Origin: VRUE01 sp963764365
GTDB taxonomy: Bacteria; Actinomycetota; Thermoleophilia; Solirubrobacterales; 70-9
Reading direction: 5' to 3'
Assembly (NCBI GenBank): GCA_963764365.1
Contig: CAVXSI010000012.1
Coordinates: forward strand, 1 to 64,000
DNA length: 64,000 nt
Of the stretch, positions 16,912 through 26,099 are shown one piece after another. The position numbers and the translations under genes are program-made. Position 1 is the first letter of the stretch. Each line of letters opens with the position of its first letter. The notes under the pieces were generated by a model, which ran no database searches, was not told the DNA's origin, and was given only the letters and a program-made list of their open reading frames with translations.

Positions 16912-18061
16912 CCAGCTCGACCACCTTCCGCGCGGCTCCGAGCATCGTCGTCTCCTGGTGCAGGTTGGCGAGGCCGGCCCCGGCGAGGATCTCCAGGCCC
17001 TGCTCCGAGTTGGTCCCGTCGAGCCGCACCACCAGCGGCACCTTCAGGTTGAGCCGCGAAGAGGCCTCGACGATGCCGTTGGCGATCTCGTCGCAGCGGG
17101 TGATGCCGCCGAAGATGTTGAAGAGGATCGCGGTCACCTTCTCGTCCGAGGTGATGACCGTGAGCGCGTCGACGATCGCCTCCGCCTTCGAGCCGCCGCC
17201 GGCGTCGAGGAAGTTGGCCGGGGCGCCGCCCGCCTGGGCGACGACGTCGAGGGTCGACATGCAGAGCCCGGCGCCGTTGGCAAGGATCCCCACGTTGCCG
17301 TCGAGTTTGACGTAGATGAGGCCCTTCTCGCGCGCCATCGCCTCCTGCGGATCGTCGATCGACTCGGCGTCGATCGACGCCAGCTCCTCGTGGCGGTAGA
17401 GGGAGTTGTTGTCGATCGTCACCTTGGCGTCGAGGGCGACGACCTCGCGGTCGGCGGTGACGATCAGCGGGTTGACCTCGATCAGGCTGGCGTCCTCGGC
17501 CATCGCCGTCTCGGCCAGCTTCGCCAGCGTCTCGGCGGCGGCCTCGCGGGCGTCCTCGGCGAGCCCGGCGGCGTCGACGATCGGCCGCGCCTCCGCCGCC
17601 GTGAACGGCCGGGTCGGGTCGATGTGCTCCTTGACCAGCGCCGCGGGGTCCTCGGCGGCGACCGCCTCGATGTCCATCCCGCCCTTGGCGGAGACCATCG
17701 CCAGCAGCTTCTTCTCGCCGCGGTCGAGGATCACCGAGGCGTAGTACTCGGCGGCGATATCGGAGCCGCCCTCGACCCAGACGCGCTCGACCCGGAACGG
17801 GCCCTCGCCGTGCGGGCCGACGATGTCCATGCCGATGATCGCCGCGGCGTGCTCGCGCGCCTCGGCCGCGTCGGCGGCGATCTTGATCCCGCCCGCCTTG
17901 CCGCGGCCGCCGATCAGCACCTGGGCCTTGATCGCGCAGGGGTAGCCGATCCGCTCCGCGGCGGCGACGGCCTCGTCGACGGTCGCCGCGACCTCGCCGC
18001 TCGGCACGGCGACGCCGTGCGCGGCGAAAAGCTGCTTGCCCTGATACTCGAGAAGGTCCAT
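16907..18061 (-). CDS. sucC: Succinate-CoA ligase, beta subunit
   Basis: A 384-residue beta subunit of succinyl-CoA synthetase. It has an ATP-grasp domain (residues 1-240) with KAQVLIGGRGKAGG and the metal-binding LIEVNPLIV, then the flavodoxin-like domain with NIFGGITRCDEIA contacting the alpha subunit. ATG at 18061 (MDLLEYQGKQLF) matches the family start exactly. It is followed by sucD on the same strand, separated only by alpha element B. It is divergent from the haloacid dehalogenase gene, with 42 bp between start codons. Confidence 0.97.
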   Translation of the reverse strand: MDLLEYQGKQLFAAHGVAVPSGEVAATVDEAVAAAERIGYPCAIKAQVLIGGRGKAGGIKIAADAAEAREHAAAIIGMDIVGPHGEGPFRVERVWVEGGSDIAAEYYASVILDRGEKKLLAMVSAKGGMDIEAVAAEDPAALVKEHIDPTRPFTAAEARPIVDAAGLAEDAREAAAETLAKLAETAMAEDASLIEVNPLIVTADREVVALDAKVTIDNNSLYRHEELASIDAESIDDPQEAMAREKGLIYVKLDGNVGILANGAGLCMSTLDVVAQAGGAPANFLDAGGGSKAEAIVDALTVITSDEKVTAILFNIFGGITRCDEIANGIVEASSRLNLKVPLVVRLDGTNSEQGLEILAGAGLANLHQETTMLGAARKVVELA

Positions 18062-18103
18062 GTCGGTGAAGGGCCCCGGCGGGGCCGCGCGGCAGCCTAT
18101 AAG

Positions 18104-18799
18104 ATGCCGCGCCCCGTGCCTCTCCCGGCTCTCAAAACCATCAAGTGGGTGACCACCGATTGCTACGGCACCCTGATCGACTGGGAGAAGGGGATCATCG
18201 AGGCCTGCCGGAAAGAGGCCGAGAAGGACGGCTTCAGCTTCGAGGAGGGACCGTTCCTCGCCCGCTTTTTCGAGGTCCAGGCGGAAATCATGGCGGGCTC
18301 CTACGAACTGTACGCCGAGGTGCTGCGCCGCACGATCGTCAAGGTCGCGCGTGAGATCGGCTGGGAGATCGAGCCCTCGCGGGCCCAGTTCCTGCCCGAC
18401 AGCGTCGCCTACTGGCTGCCCTTCCGCGAGGCCAACGCGGCGATGGACCGGCTCGGCAAGCGCTACGAGATCGGCATCGTCTCCAACATCGACGACAAGC
18501 TGCTCGGCATCTCCCGCCGCCACCTGCGGACCGAACTCGACCTCGTCGTCACCGCCCAGCAGGTCCGCAGCTACAAGCCCGACCCGGTCCACTTCAAAGA
18601 GTGCGCGCGGCGGATCGGCAGCAAGAAAGGCTGGGTCCACATCGCCTCCGCCTACGACACCGACGTCGCCCCGCTGCTGAAGATGAGGGTGCCGGTGATC
18701 TGGGTCAACCGCCACAACGAGAAGCTCGACGGCCGCAAAGCCCCCGCCGCGACGGTGAAAAACTTCCGCGACGCGGCGAAAAAGCTCGGCGCATCCTGA
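18104..18799 (+). CDS. HAD-superfamily hydrolase, 2-haloacid dehalogenase type II-like
   Basis: A 231-residue HAD protein. Motif I is TTDCYGTLIDW (nucleophile Asp near residue 19), motif II falls in IVSNIDD, the motif III Lys in SYKPDPVHF, and the acidic site in ASAYDTDV. The spacing matches type II haloacid dehalogenases, although many relatives are phosphatases with other substrates. ATG at 18104 is the clear start. It is transcribed away from sucC from a very short shared promoter region. Confidence 0.85.
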   Translation: MPRPVPLPALKTIKWVTTDCYGTLIDWEKGIIEACRKEAEKDGFSFEEGPFLARFFEVQAEIMAGSYELYAEVLRRTIVKVAREIGWEIEPSRAQFLPDSVAYWLPFREANAAMDRLGKRYEIGIVSNIDDKLLGISRRHLRTELDLVVTAQQVRSYKPDPVHFKECARRIGSKKGWVHIASAYDTDVAPLLKMRVPVIWVNRHNEKLDGRKAPAATVKNFRDAAKKLGAS

Positions 18800-18895
18800 T
18801 TGCGTGCGGGCACGTCCTGCCCGTCTTCTAGCGTTTCGCAACTTCGCCGCAGCCGCCGGTTTCGAATCCCGTAGACCGCCCGGCGGCCGAATTCG

Positions 18896-20677
18896 ATGGA
18901 TCTGAGCAGCCAAATCCGCCTCTACGTGCGCGCCCGCCTGCCGCTGGCGGCGGTCGGCATGCTGGCGATGCTCTGCGCGCTGGCGCTCAGCATCGGCCAG
19001 GCCCGCGGGGCGACCGGGATCAAACCGCGGCCCAGCTTCGTCGTCATCCAGACCGACGACCAGACGCTGGCAGAGCTCGGTGCCGCCTACAGCGCCTACC
19101 CTGGCGCCCCGGCGACGCGGGCGATGCCGAACACGATCGAGTTGCTCGCCAAACGCGGTGAGACCTTCACCCAGTACTACGCCTCCTACTCGCTCTGCTG
19201 CCCCTCGCGGGTGACGCTGATGACCGGCCGCTACGCGCACAACCACAACGTGCGCGGAAACGTGCAGCCCGAAGGCGGCTTCAGCGGCTTCCAGGCCCGC
19301 AACGCCTACAACCACAACCTCGCCACCTGGCTGCAGGGCGCCGGCTACCGCACGATCCACATCGGCAAGTTCCTCAACGGCTACGGCGAAGCGCCCTTCA
19401 ACGACGGCACCGCCATCCCCCCCGGCTGGAGCGCCTGGCACACGGTCGAGAACGACGACGCCACCCACTACTTCTACGGCTACGCCCTCAACAACAACGG
19501 GGTGATCTCGCCGCCGTACGGCGAATCCGGAAGCTGGCTGACCCGCGAATACGGGCTTCGCGACGACCCCGGCTGCCCGACGGCGCCGGCCAACGGGCTG
19601 CCCTGCAACTACCTGACCGACGTCCTCGACTCGATGGCCGGCCAGGAGATCGCCGGAACCCCGCCCAACAAGCCCTTCTACCTCCAGCTCGATCAACCGG
19701 CGCCGCACGGGGACTTCCGCCGCCCCGCCGGGCCCGAGCCGCCGCCCCGCTATTACGACTGGTTCCGCGGCGCGCCGGTTCCGCACGGCCGCTCCGAAGG
19801 GCTGAACGAAGGCGACGTCTCCGACAAGCCGCGCTTCATCCGCGAAGCGCCGCCGCTCTCGCCGGGCGAACTGCATACCTACCGCGTCTACTACGAGAAG
19901 CAGCTCGAGGCGCTGCGCGGCGTCGACGACGGCGTCAAGGAAATCGTCGACACGCTCGGCGCCCTGCACCGGCTGCGCAACACCTACATCCTCTTCACCT
20001 CCGACAACGGCTTCTTCTTCGGCGAGCACCGGCTGGCCGGCGGCAAGTTCCTCGCCTACCAGCCCTCGACCCACCTGCCGCTGCTGATCCGCGGGCCGGG
20101 GATCAAGCCGGGCAGCACGAGCAGCGAACTGATCGCCAACACCGACATCACGCCGACCATCGCCGAACTGGCCGGGGTCAAACCGGACATGAGCGTCGAC
20201 GGCCGCTCGCTGGTTCCCTTCTTCCACGACCCCTCGCTGAGCACCCGCCGGCCGATCCTGTTCGAGTCGTTCGTCGAAACCAACGACGTCGAAGAGGCCG
20301 GCGGCGGCCCCGGCGCGACCCCGACCACCTCCACCGCCCACGCCTCGAGCGGAGGGGGCGGCGGCGCCCACGCCTCACTGCTCGCCCCCCCCAAGGACTA
20401 CGAGGGAGTCCGCCTCGGCCCCTACAAGTACATCGCCTGGCCGACCGGCGAGAAAGAGCTCTACGACATCACCAAGGACCCGAACGAGCTCAACAACCTC
20501 GCCAAGGACCCCAACTACTACCCGGTCCGCAACTTCCTCGACCGGGAAACGAAGCGGCTGCAGGAATGCTCGGGCAAGGACTGCGGAGAAGAAGCTGCCG
20601 AAATCCCGCTGACGCGCAAGGAACTCCAGCGCAAGCGGGCGCAGGAACGCCGGGAAAAACAGCACGCCAAGGGGTAG
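18896..20677 (+). CDS. Exported sulfatase (formylglycine-dependent arylsulfatase family)
   Basis: A 593-residue type I sulfatase. An N-terminal hydrophobic segment (about residues 15-38) indicates export. Metal-binding Asp54-Asp55 lie in QTDDQTLAE. The catalytic cassette CCPSR is at residues 101-105, where the first Cys would be converted to formylglycine. Later elements are HIGKFLNGYG and FTSDNGFFFGEHRL. The C-terminus is lysine/arginine rich. These enzymes remove sulfate from esters such as glycan sulfates; the substrate is unknown. It may feed the sulfate-assimilation genes at 24-28 kb, but that link is inference. ATG at 18896. Confidence 0.92.
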   Translation: MDLSSQIRLYVRARLPLAAVGMLAMLCALALSIGQARGATGIKPRPSFVVIQTDDQTLAELGAAYSAYPGAPATRAMPNTIELLAKRGETFTQYYASYSLCCPSRVTLMTGRYAHNHNVRGNVQPEGGFSGFQARNAYNHNLATWLQGAGYRTIHIGKFLNGYGEAPFNDGTAIPPGWSAWHTVENDDATHYFYGYALNNNGVISPPYGESGSWLTREYGLRDDPGCPTAPANGLPCNYLTDVLDSMAGQEIAGTPPNKPFYLQLDQPAPHGDFRRPAGPEPPPRYYDWFRGAPVPHGRSEGLNEGDVSDKPRFIREAPPLSPGELHTYRVYYEKQLEALRGVDDGVKEIVDTLGALHRLRNTYILFTSDNGFFFGEHRLAGGKFLAYQPSTHLPLLIRGPGIKPGSTSSELIANTDITPTIAELAGVKPDMSVDGRSLVPFFHDPSLSTRRPILFESFVETNDVEEAGGGPGATPTTSTAHASSGGGGGAHASLLAPPKDYEGVRLGPYKYIAWPTGEKELYDITKDPNELNNLAKDPNYYPVRNFLDRETKRLQECSGKDCGEEAAEIPLTRKELQRKRAQERREKQHAKG

Positions 20678-20685
20678 CGCCGTCG

Positions 20686-22440
20686 CTACTCGATGACCGC
20701 GAGAGTGTCCCCGGAGGAGACGGCCGCGCCCTCGGAGACACCTAGCTTGGTGACCTTGCCGGAGCGGTGGGCGGCGATCTCGTTCTCCATCTTCATCGCC
20801 TCGATGACGCAGATCAGGTCGCCCTCCTCGACGGTAGCTCCCTGCTCGACGGCGACTTTGAGGACCGTGCCCTGGAGGGGCGAGGGGAGCGACTCGCTGG
20901 AGGCGCTCGCCGCGCCGCCGGCCTTGCGCTCGCGCTTCGGCGGCCGCCTGCCGCCCGCGCCGGCGGCAGTGCCGGCGACGGCGTCGCCGATCACCTTGAC
21001 GGCGAACAGCTTGCCGGAGACCTCGACCTTGTAGTCGCGGGCGAGCGCCTCGCCGCCGTCGACGGGCTCCGTCGCGGCGGCCTCCTCGGGCGCCGTCGTC
21101 TTCAGCCAGTCGCGGTCCCCCATCAGGTCGCGGCAGGTCTCCCCGTTCGCCCACTGCTCGGTGGCGAGGATCGCCTCGTGGAAGGGGATCAGGGTGGTCA
21201 GGCCGCCGACCTCGTACTCGCCGAGCGCTCGCAGCATCCGCCGCGTCGCGTGCGCGCGGTCGACGTCCCAGACGATCAGCTTGGCGACCATCGGGTCGTA
21301 CATCGGCGTCACCTCGGAGCCGGCCTCGACCCCGGAGTCGACCCGCACGCCCGGGCCGGCCGGCTCACGGTAGGTGGAGATCGTCCCGGGCGCCGGCGCG
21401 AATTTCTTGTCCGCGGCCTCGGCGTTGATCCGGCACTCGATCGCGTGGCCGCGCAGCTCGACGTCCTCCTGGGCGACCGTGAGCGCCTCACCCGCGGCGA
21501 CGAGGATCTGCTCGCGGACGATGTCGACTCCGGTGACCATCTCGGTCACGCAGTGCTCGACCTGGACCCGGGTGTTCATCTCGAGGAAGAAGTACTCCTC
21601 GCCGACCTGCATCCCCTCGACCGTGCCGGCGCCCCGGTAGCCGACCGCGGCGGCGGCCTCGGTGGCGATCCTGCCGATCCGCTCGCGCATCTCCTCGTCG
21701 ACCTGCGGGCCGGGCGCCTCCTCGATCACCTTCTGGTGACGGCGCTGCACCGAGCAGTCGCGCTCGCCGAGGTGGATCGTGTTGCCGTGCGAGTCGGCGA
21801 GCACCTGGACCTCGACGTGGCGCGGGTCCTCGAGGTAGCGCTCGACGTAGACGCGTGAGTCGGAGAAGAACTTCTCGCCTTCGCGGGCGGCGCCTTCGAA
21901 GGCCTCGGCCAGGTCGTCCGGAGTCATCGCGACGCGGAAGCCCTTGCCGCCGCCGCCGCCCGCCGCCTTGCAGGCGACCGGGTAGCCGGCATCGTCGGCC
22001 TGCTTGCGGGCCGCATCGACATCGGGCGCCGGCTCCGTCGCGCCGGGGACGATCGGCACCCCCGCCTCGGCCATGATCTCGCGCGCCCGCGTCTTCGAGC
22101 CCATCGCTTCGATCGCCTCCGGCGGCGGGCCGATGAAGACGATCCCGGCCTCGGCGCAGGCGCGGGCGAAGTCGGCGTTCTCGGCGAGGAAGCCATAGCC
22201 GGGATGGATCGCCTCCGCCCCCGCCTGCTTGGCGGTGTCGATGATCTTGAGGACGTTCAGGTAGCTCTCGGCGGGGACCGCGGGGCCGATCAGGAAGGCC
22301 TCGTCGGCCTCCCGCACGTGCGGGGCATCGCGGTCGATCTCGGAATAGACGGCCACGGACGCGATCCCCATCTCCTTCAGCGTCCGCGCGACCCGAATCG
22401 CGATCTCGCCACGGTTGGCTATCAGCACCTTCTCGAACAC
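20686..22440 (-). CDS. Biotin-dependent acyl-CoA carboxylase alpha chain (biotin carboxylase + BCCP)
   Basis: A 584-residue protein: biotin carboxylase (residues 1-450: MFEKVLIANRGEIA, the glycine-rich KAAGGGGGKGF, MNTRVQVEHCVTE), a linker rich in Ala/Gly, and a C-terminal biotinyl domain with the biotin lysine in EAMKMENE. It carboxylates biotin for an acetyl- or propionyl-CoA carboxylase whose beta chain is not in the window. A small epsilon-like peptide lies at 28840-29037. The stop is 9 bp from the convergent sulfatase stop. Confidence 0.93.
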   Translation of the reverse strand: MFEKVLIANRGEIAIRVARTLKEMGIASVAVYSEIDRDAPHVREADEAFLIGPAVPAESYLNVLKIIDTAKQAGAEAIHPGYGFLAENADFARACAEAGIVFIGPPPEAIEAMGSKTRAREIMAEAGVPIVPGATEPAPDVDAARKQADDAGYPVACKAAGGGGGKGFRVAMTPDDLAEAFEGAAREGEKFFSDSRVYVERYLEDPRHVEVQVLADSHGNTIHLGERDCSVQRRHQKVIEEAPGPQVDEEMRERIGRIATEAAAAVGYRGAGTVEGMQVGEEYFFLEMNTRVQVEHCVTEMVTGVDIVREQILVAAGEALTVAQEDVELRGHAIECRINAEAADKKFAPAPGTISTYREPAGPGVRVDSGVEAGSEVTPMYDPMVAKLIVWDVDRAHATRRMLRALGEYEVGGLTTLIPFHEAILATEQWANGETCRDLMGDRDWLKTTAPEEAAATEPVDGGEALARDYKVEVSGKLFAVKVIGDAVAGTAAGAGGRRPPKRERKAGGAASASSESLPSPLQGTVLKVAVEQGATVEEGDLICVIEAMKMENEIAAHRSGKVTKLGVSEGAAVSSGDTLAVIE

Positions 22441-22570
22441 GGCGGCGCAGTCTATTCATGCGTGGGACGGATGACGTGGGATGCGGCCCGCCCGAACCGC
22501 TCGCTTCGCTCGCTCTGAGCACGCCCTCGTGCAGGGTATCCCCGTCTACCCGGCGTAGCCAGACTGACTG

Positions 22571-22695
22571 GGCCCCGGGGGTCACCTCCCCTAGCCTCGC
22601 GAAGCGGGCACCGCAGAGTGGTTCTTGCCCCGAAGGGGCACCTGATTTCACCGGCTGAAAGCCGGTGATAGGCGTAGGGGAGGTGACCCCCGGCC
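22571..22695 (+). ncRNA. Beta-family palindromic element, copy 1
   Basis: The outer stem is 23 bp with one bulged G: CCGGGGGTCACCTCCCCTA (22575-22593) plus GCCT pairs with AGGC and TAGGGGAGGTGACCCCCGG (22675-22693). The core is CTCGCGAAGCGGGCACCGC, AGAGTGGTTC, hairpin TGCCCCGAAGGGGCA, CCTGATTTCACC, and hairpin CCGGCTGAAAGCCGG. It lies between divergent genes, ending about 30 bp before the PHP start, so it is not simply a terminator. Confidence 0.65.
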
Positions 22696-22725
22696 ATCGC
22701 CCCGCGCCAGTAAGGTGCCGCGTCT

Positions 22726-23535
22726 GTGTTGATCGAGCTTCAGTCTCATTCGACCGTCTCGGACGGGCAGCTGGCGCCGGCCGACGTGGTGGCGGAAGCT
22801 GCGGCGGCGGGCGTGACCACGCTGGCGCTTACGGACCACGATGCGATCGCCGGGGTGCCGGAGGCTGCCGAGGCGGCGGAGAAAGCTGGCCTCGAGCTGG
22901 TGCCGGCGATCGAGATGTCCTGCGTGCACGAGTATGCGGAAGACCTGCACGTGTGCGGGTACTGGGTGGACCTGGGGGCGATCGCTCCGGCCTGCGAGCG
23001 GGCTCAGCACGAGCGGGTGGCGCGGGCCGGGGAGATCGTCGAGAAGCTGCGGGCGGAGGGGTTCGACCTGCACCTCGAGGACGCGGTGCGGGAGGCCGGC
23101 GACGCGCTCTCGATCGGGCGGCCGCACATCGCCCGGGCGGCGGGCGCGACCGGAGACCTCGGCCCGTTCTTCGAGGAGTATCTGGTCCCCGGCGCCAAGG
23201 CCTTCGTCCCGCGCCGCTGGCCGACCGCCGAGCAGGCCGTCGAGACGATCAAGGAGGCCGGCGGCATCGCCGTCGTCGCCCACCCCTACTGGGACATCTC
23301 CGAGCCGGCCGAGGTGGACGAGCTGATCCGCGCCCTCGACATCGACGGCGTCGAGACGTTCTACCCGACCCACAGCAAGGAGCAGACCGCCCACCTCCTC
23401 CAGCTCTGCGACGAGCTGAGCCTGATCCCAACGGCCTCCTCCGACTACCACGGCCCGACCCACAAGACCTTCTCGGCTTTCGGGGCTTACGAGACGTACG
23501 ACCTGGGCGAACCGGTAGTTCCTTCGCGTCCGTGA
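22726..23535 (+). CDS. PHP-domain phosphoesterase
   Basis: A 269-residue protein of the PHP family, whose members include 3',5'-nucleotide bisphosphate phosphatases, RNase AM (YciV/TrpH) and histidinol phosphatase. Metal-ligand segments are visible: SHSTVSDG near the N-terminus, LTDHDAIAG, AIEMSC, VVAHPYW and TASSDYHGP. The first His of the usual HxH is replaced by Gln (QSH at residues 6-8), which could alter one metal site. GTG at 22726 is followed at once by TTG, so either may initiate. Beta elements flank it on both sides. Confidence 0.85.
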   Translation: MLIELQSHSTVSDGQLAPADVVAEAAAAGVTTLALTDHDAIAGVPEAAEAAEKAGLELVPAIEMSCVHEYAEDLHVCGYWVDLGAIAPACERAQHERVARAGEIVEKLRAEGFDLHLEDAVREAGDALSIGRPHIARAAGATGDLGPFFEEYLVPGAKAFVPRRWPTAEQAVETIKEAGGIAVVAHPYWDISEPAEVDELIRALDIDGVETFYPTHSKEQTAHLLQLCDELSLIPTASSDYHGPTHKTFSAFGAYETYDLGEPVVPSRP

Positions 23536-23557
23536 GCTATCGCGTGTCGAGCCCGCA

Positions 23558-23691
23558 GGAGGGGCCGGGCGGCTCCTCCCCCTAGCCTCGCGAAGCGGGC
23601 ACCGCAGAGTGATTCCAGCCGCGAAGCGGCTCCAGATTTCACCGGCCGAAGGCCGGTGATAGGCGTAGGGGAGGAGCCGCCCGGCCCCTCC
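23558..23691 (+). ncRNA. Beta-family palindromic element, copy 2
   Basis: The outer arms of about 30 nt are almost perfectly complementary (23558-23588 with 23661-23691) but unrelated in sequence to those of copy 1 beyond the TAGCCT end. The core CTCGCGAAGCGGGCACCGC, AGAGTGATTC and two hairpins is nearly identical to copy 1. It sits between the convergent PHP and cysC stops, so here it could double as a bidirectional terminator. Confidence 0.65.
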
Positions 23692-23697
23692 CCGGGC

Positions 23698-24252
23698 CTA
23701 CGCGGTGACGGCAGCCGCCGGGATCAGCTCCCGCGACTCGAGGTACTCGATCAGCTTCTGCGCCGACTCCTCGGCCGTTTCGCCTTCGGTGTCGCAGGTG
23801 ACCTCGGCGTTGTCGGGCGCCTCGTAGGGGTCCGACACGCCGGTGAATTCCTTGATCTCGCCGGCGAAGGCTTTCGCGTAGAGGCCCTTGACGTCGCGCT
23901 CGGCGCAGGTGTCGACCGACGCCTTGACGAAGACCTCGATGAAGCGATCGCCCATCAGCTCGCGCGCCTCGGAGCGGATCTCCGCGTAGGGGGAGATCGC
24001 GGCGGTGATCACCGGCACCCCGTTGCGGCTGAGCAGGTCGGCGACGAAGGCGATCCGGCGGATGTTGGTGTCGCGGTCCTCTTTCGAGAAGCCGAGCCCC
24101 TTGGAGAGGTTTTCGCGCACGATGTCGCCGTCGAGGATCTCCAGCTTCGAGCCGCGCTCGCGCAGGTGTCCCTCGAGCAGCCTCGAGATGGTCGTCTTGC
24201 CGGCACCGGAGAGCCCGGTGAACCAGAGGGTGAAGCCTTGCTCGCCAGCCAT
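23698..24252 (-). CDS. cysC: Adenylyl-sulfate kinase
   Basis: A 184-residue APS kinase, phosphorylating adenosine 5'-phosphosulfate to PAPS. The P-loop is GLSGAGKT at residues 13-20. The family stretch LDGDIVRENLSKGLGFSKEDRDTNIRRI and ISPYAEIRSEAR are present. It is the last gene of the sulfate operon, starting 7 bp after sat. The upstream reductase looks APS-specific, so the PAPS made here may serve sulfotransfer rather than sulfite formation; that is inference. Confidence 0.95.
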   Translation of the reverse strand: MAGEQGFTLWFTGLSGAGKTTISRLLEGHLRERGSKLEILDGDIVRENLSKGLGFSKEDRDTNIRRIAFVADLLSRNGVPVITAAISPYAEIRSEARELMGDRFIEVFVKASVDTCAERDVKGLYAKAFAGEIKEFTGVSDPYEAPDNAEVTCDTEGETAEESAQKLIEYLESRELIPAAAVTA

Positions 24253-24259
24253 TGTGTTC

Positions 24260-25336
24260 CTAGTCCTCCTTGTAAGCGTCGATCAGGATGTCGGCGACCT
24301 CGTCGCGCGAGAACTCGTGCGGCGGCCTTTCGCCGTTGCCGAGCATTTCGCGGACCTTCGTCCCGGAGAGGAAAAGGCGCGCCTCTTTGTCGTGGGGGCA
24401 GGTCTTGTTCGAGGCCAGCCCCTCGCACTCGTTGCACCAGAAGGTGTGCTCGAACATCAGCGGCTCGATCCCGAGCTCGTCGATGTCGATCGTCTCGAAG
24501 ATCTTCTGCGCGTCGTAGGTGCCGTAGTAGTCGCCGGCGCCGGCGTGATCGCGGCCGACGATGAAGTGGGTGGCGCCGTAGTTACGGCGGACGATCGCGT
24601 GCAGGACCGCCTCGCGCGGGCCGGCGTAGTGCATCTTCGCCGGCTTCACGCCGAGCATCACCCGGTCGGTCGGGTAGTACTTCTCCATCAGCACCTCGTA
24701 GCAGCGCATCCGCACGTCGGCGGGGATGTCGCCGGCCTTGGTCTTGCCGATCAGCGGCTGGATGAAGAGGCCGTCGCAGGTCTCCAGCGCCGCCTTGGTC
24801 AGGTACTCGTGGGCGCGGTGGATCGGGTTGCGGGTCTGGAAGGCGACGATCCGCTTCCAGCCGCGGTCGGCGAACTCCTGCCTGGTCTCCGCCGGCGTCT
24901 GGTAGCGCCGCATGAAGGCCTCCTCGTGGTCGGGAAGCGCGTCGACCTCGAGCGGGCCGGCGATGCAGCGGCTGCCCTCCTCGTAGATCGCCGCGACCCC
25001 GGGGTGGGCCTCGTCGGCGGTGCCGTAGACGCGCTCCGCCTCGCTGCGCGCGTCGCGCTCCCAGATCTCCTCGACGGCGATCCGGCCCAGCGGCTTGCCT
25101 TCGTCGCTGGAGAGGGAGATCGTGTCGCCGACCTCGCACTCGAGGTCGGTCGCCAGGGTGATCGGGATCGGCCAGTAGTCGCCGTCGGCGGTGCGCATCT
25201 CGGCGCAGACGCGCTCCCAGTCGGCGGAGCCCTGGAAGCCGGTCAGCGGCGCGAAGCCGCCGTTGCCGATCATCTCGAAGTCGGCCGTGTGGCGCTCGTC
25301 AAGGGTCAGGGAAAGCTCGGTCATCGTGTCGCTCAT
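24260..25336 (-). CDS. sat: Sulfate adenylyltransferase (homomeric ATP sulfurylase)
   Basis: A 358-residue ATP sulfurylase, activating sulfate with ATP to APS. The PUA-like N-terminal domain runs to about residue 150. The catalytic domain has QTRNPIHRAHEY near 167-178, GRDHAGAGDYYG near 263, and a cysteine cluster CNECEG...TCPHD suggestive of zinc. It is the dissimilatory/Sat-type single-chain enzyme rather than CysDN. It lies downstream of the APS reductase gene (about 67 bp) and upstream of cysC. Confidence 0.95.
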   Translation of the reverse strand: MSDTMTELSLTLDERHTADFEMIGNGGFAPLTGFQGSADWERVCAEMRTADGDYWPIPITLATDLECEVGDTISLSSDEGKPLGRIAVEEIWERDARSEAERVYGTADEAHPGVAAIYEEGSRCIAGPLEVDALPDHEEAFMRRYQTPAETRQEFADRGWKRIVAFQTRNPIHRAHEYLTKAALETCDGLFIQPLIGKTKAGDIPADVRMRCYEVLMEKYYPTDRVMLGVKPAKMHYAGPREAVLHAIVRRNYGATHFIVGRDHAGAGDYYGTYDAQKIFETIDIDELGIEPLMFEHTFWCNECEGLASNKTCPHDKEARLFLSGTKVREMLGNGERPPHEFSRDEVADILIDAYKED

Positions 25337-25403
25337 GCGGAGGGTCTCACCATTCGTTCGGGGATGCGGTCAGGAGGGGAGGTCATCGGCGCTCGCGGCG
25401 CCG

Positions 25404-26099
25404 TCAGTTGATCCCGCACTCGCTCTTTTCGAGACCCGCCCAGCGGCCGGCTCGGGGAGAGCCGCCGGGACCCACCGGCTTGGTGCAGTGGGTGCAGCCG
25501 ATCGACGGATAACCGCGATCGTGGAGCGGGTTGTACGGGAGGTTGTGCTCACGGATGTGGTTCCAGACGTCGCGCTCGGTCCAGTCCGCGAGTGGGTTCA
25601 GCTTCCAGAGCTCGAACCGCCTGTCCCAGCCGAGCTTCGGGGTCTTGGCGCGATTCGCTGAGTCCTCGCGGCGGACGCCGGCGGCCCAGCAGTCTACGGA
25701 AGAGAGGGCGCGGTGCATCGGCTCGACCTTGCGCAGGCCGCAGCAGGCGTCGGGGTCGTGGCTCCACAGCGCCTCGCCGTGTGTGGCCGCCTGCTCCTCC
25801 AGGGTCAGGTTGTGGAAGCGGTCGAACTCGACCCCGAGGTGCTCGGCGAGCCGGTCGCGGGTCGCGTAGGTCTCCGGGAAGAGGACGTCGGTGTCGAGGT
25901 AGAAGAAGCGCGCCGCCGGGTTCACCTGGCTCGCCAAATGGGCGGTCACCGAGCTCGTCTTCTGGAACGAGCAGGCGACGTAGTGGCTCTCGCCGAAGGT
26001 CGCGAACATCCACTCGATCGCCTCCCGCGCCGTCCTGCCCTCCAGGTCGGAAGCGACGGCCTCGGCATCGATCTCCGGGCTGGTCGCGACCGGGTTCAT
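25404..26099 (-). CDS. cysH: Phosphoadenylyl/adenylyl-sulfate reductase, iron-sulfur type
   Basis: A 231-residue thiol-dependent reductase converting APS (or PAPS) to sulfite. CC at about 119-120 (ACCGLRK) and CTHC near 202-205 form the four-cysteine set that binds a 4Fe-4S cluster in APS-specific enzymes. The catalytic Cys is in the C-terminal ECGIN. The cluster argues for APS as substrate. ATG at 26099 overlaps the reductase stop upstream as ATGA, a coupled start; an in-frame GTG 9 bp earlier is less likely. Confidence 0.93.
   Translation of the reverse strand: MNPVATSPEIDAEAVASDLEGRTAREAIEWMFATFGESHYVACSFQKTSSVTAHLASQVNPAARFFYLDTDVLFPETYATRDRLAEHLGVEFDRFHNLTLEEQAATHGEALWSHDPDACCGLRKVEPMHRALSSVDCWAAGVRREDSANRAKTPKLGWDRRFELWKLNPLADWTERDVWNHIREHNLPYNPLHDRGYPSIGCTHCTKPVGPGGSPRAGRWAGLEKSECGIN

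Noticed and set aside
18062..20371. Upstream extension of the sucC frame (up to 770 codons)
   Set aside because: The protein family begins at MDLLEYQGKQLF (18061); the extension is antisense to the dehalogenase and sulfatase genes.
22441..22570. GGGTATCCCC segment before beta element 1 resembling a gamma right arm
   Set aside because: No matching left arm or gamma core is nearby; at most a relic.
26096..26099. PAPS-specific rather than APS-specific reductase for cysH
   Set aside because: The CC...CxxC cysteine set for a 4Fe-4S cluster is present, which PAPS-only enzymes lack.
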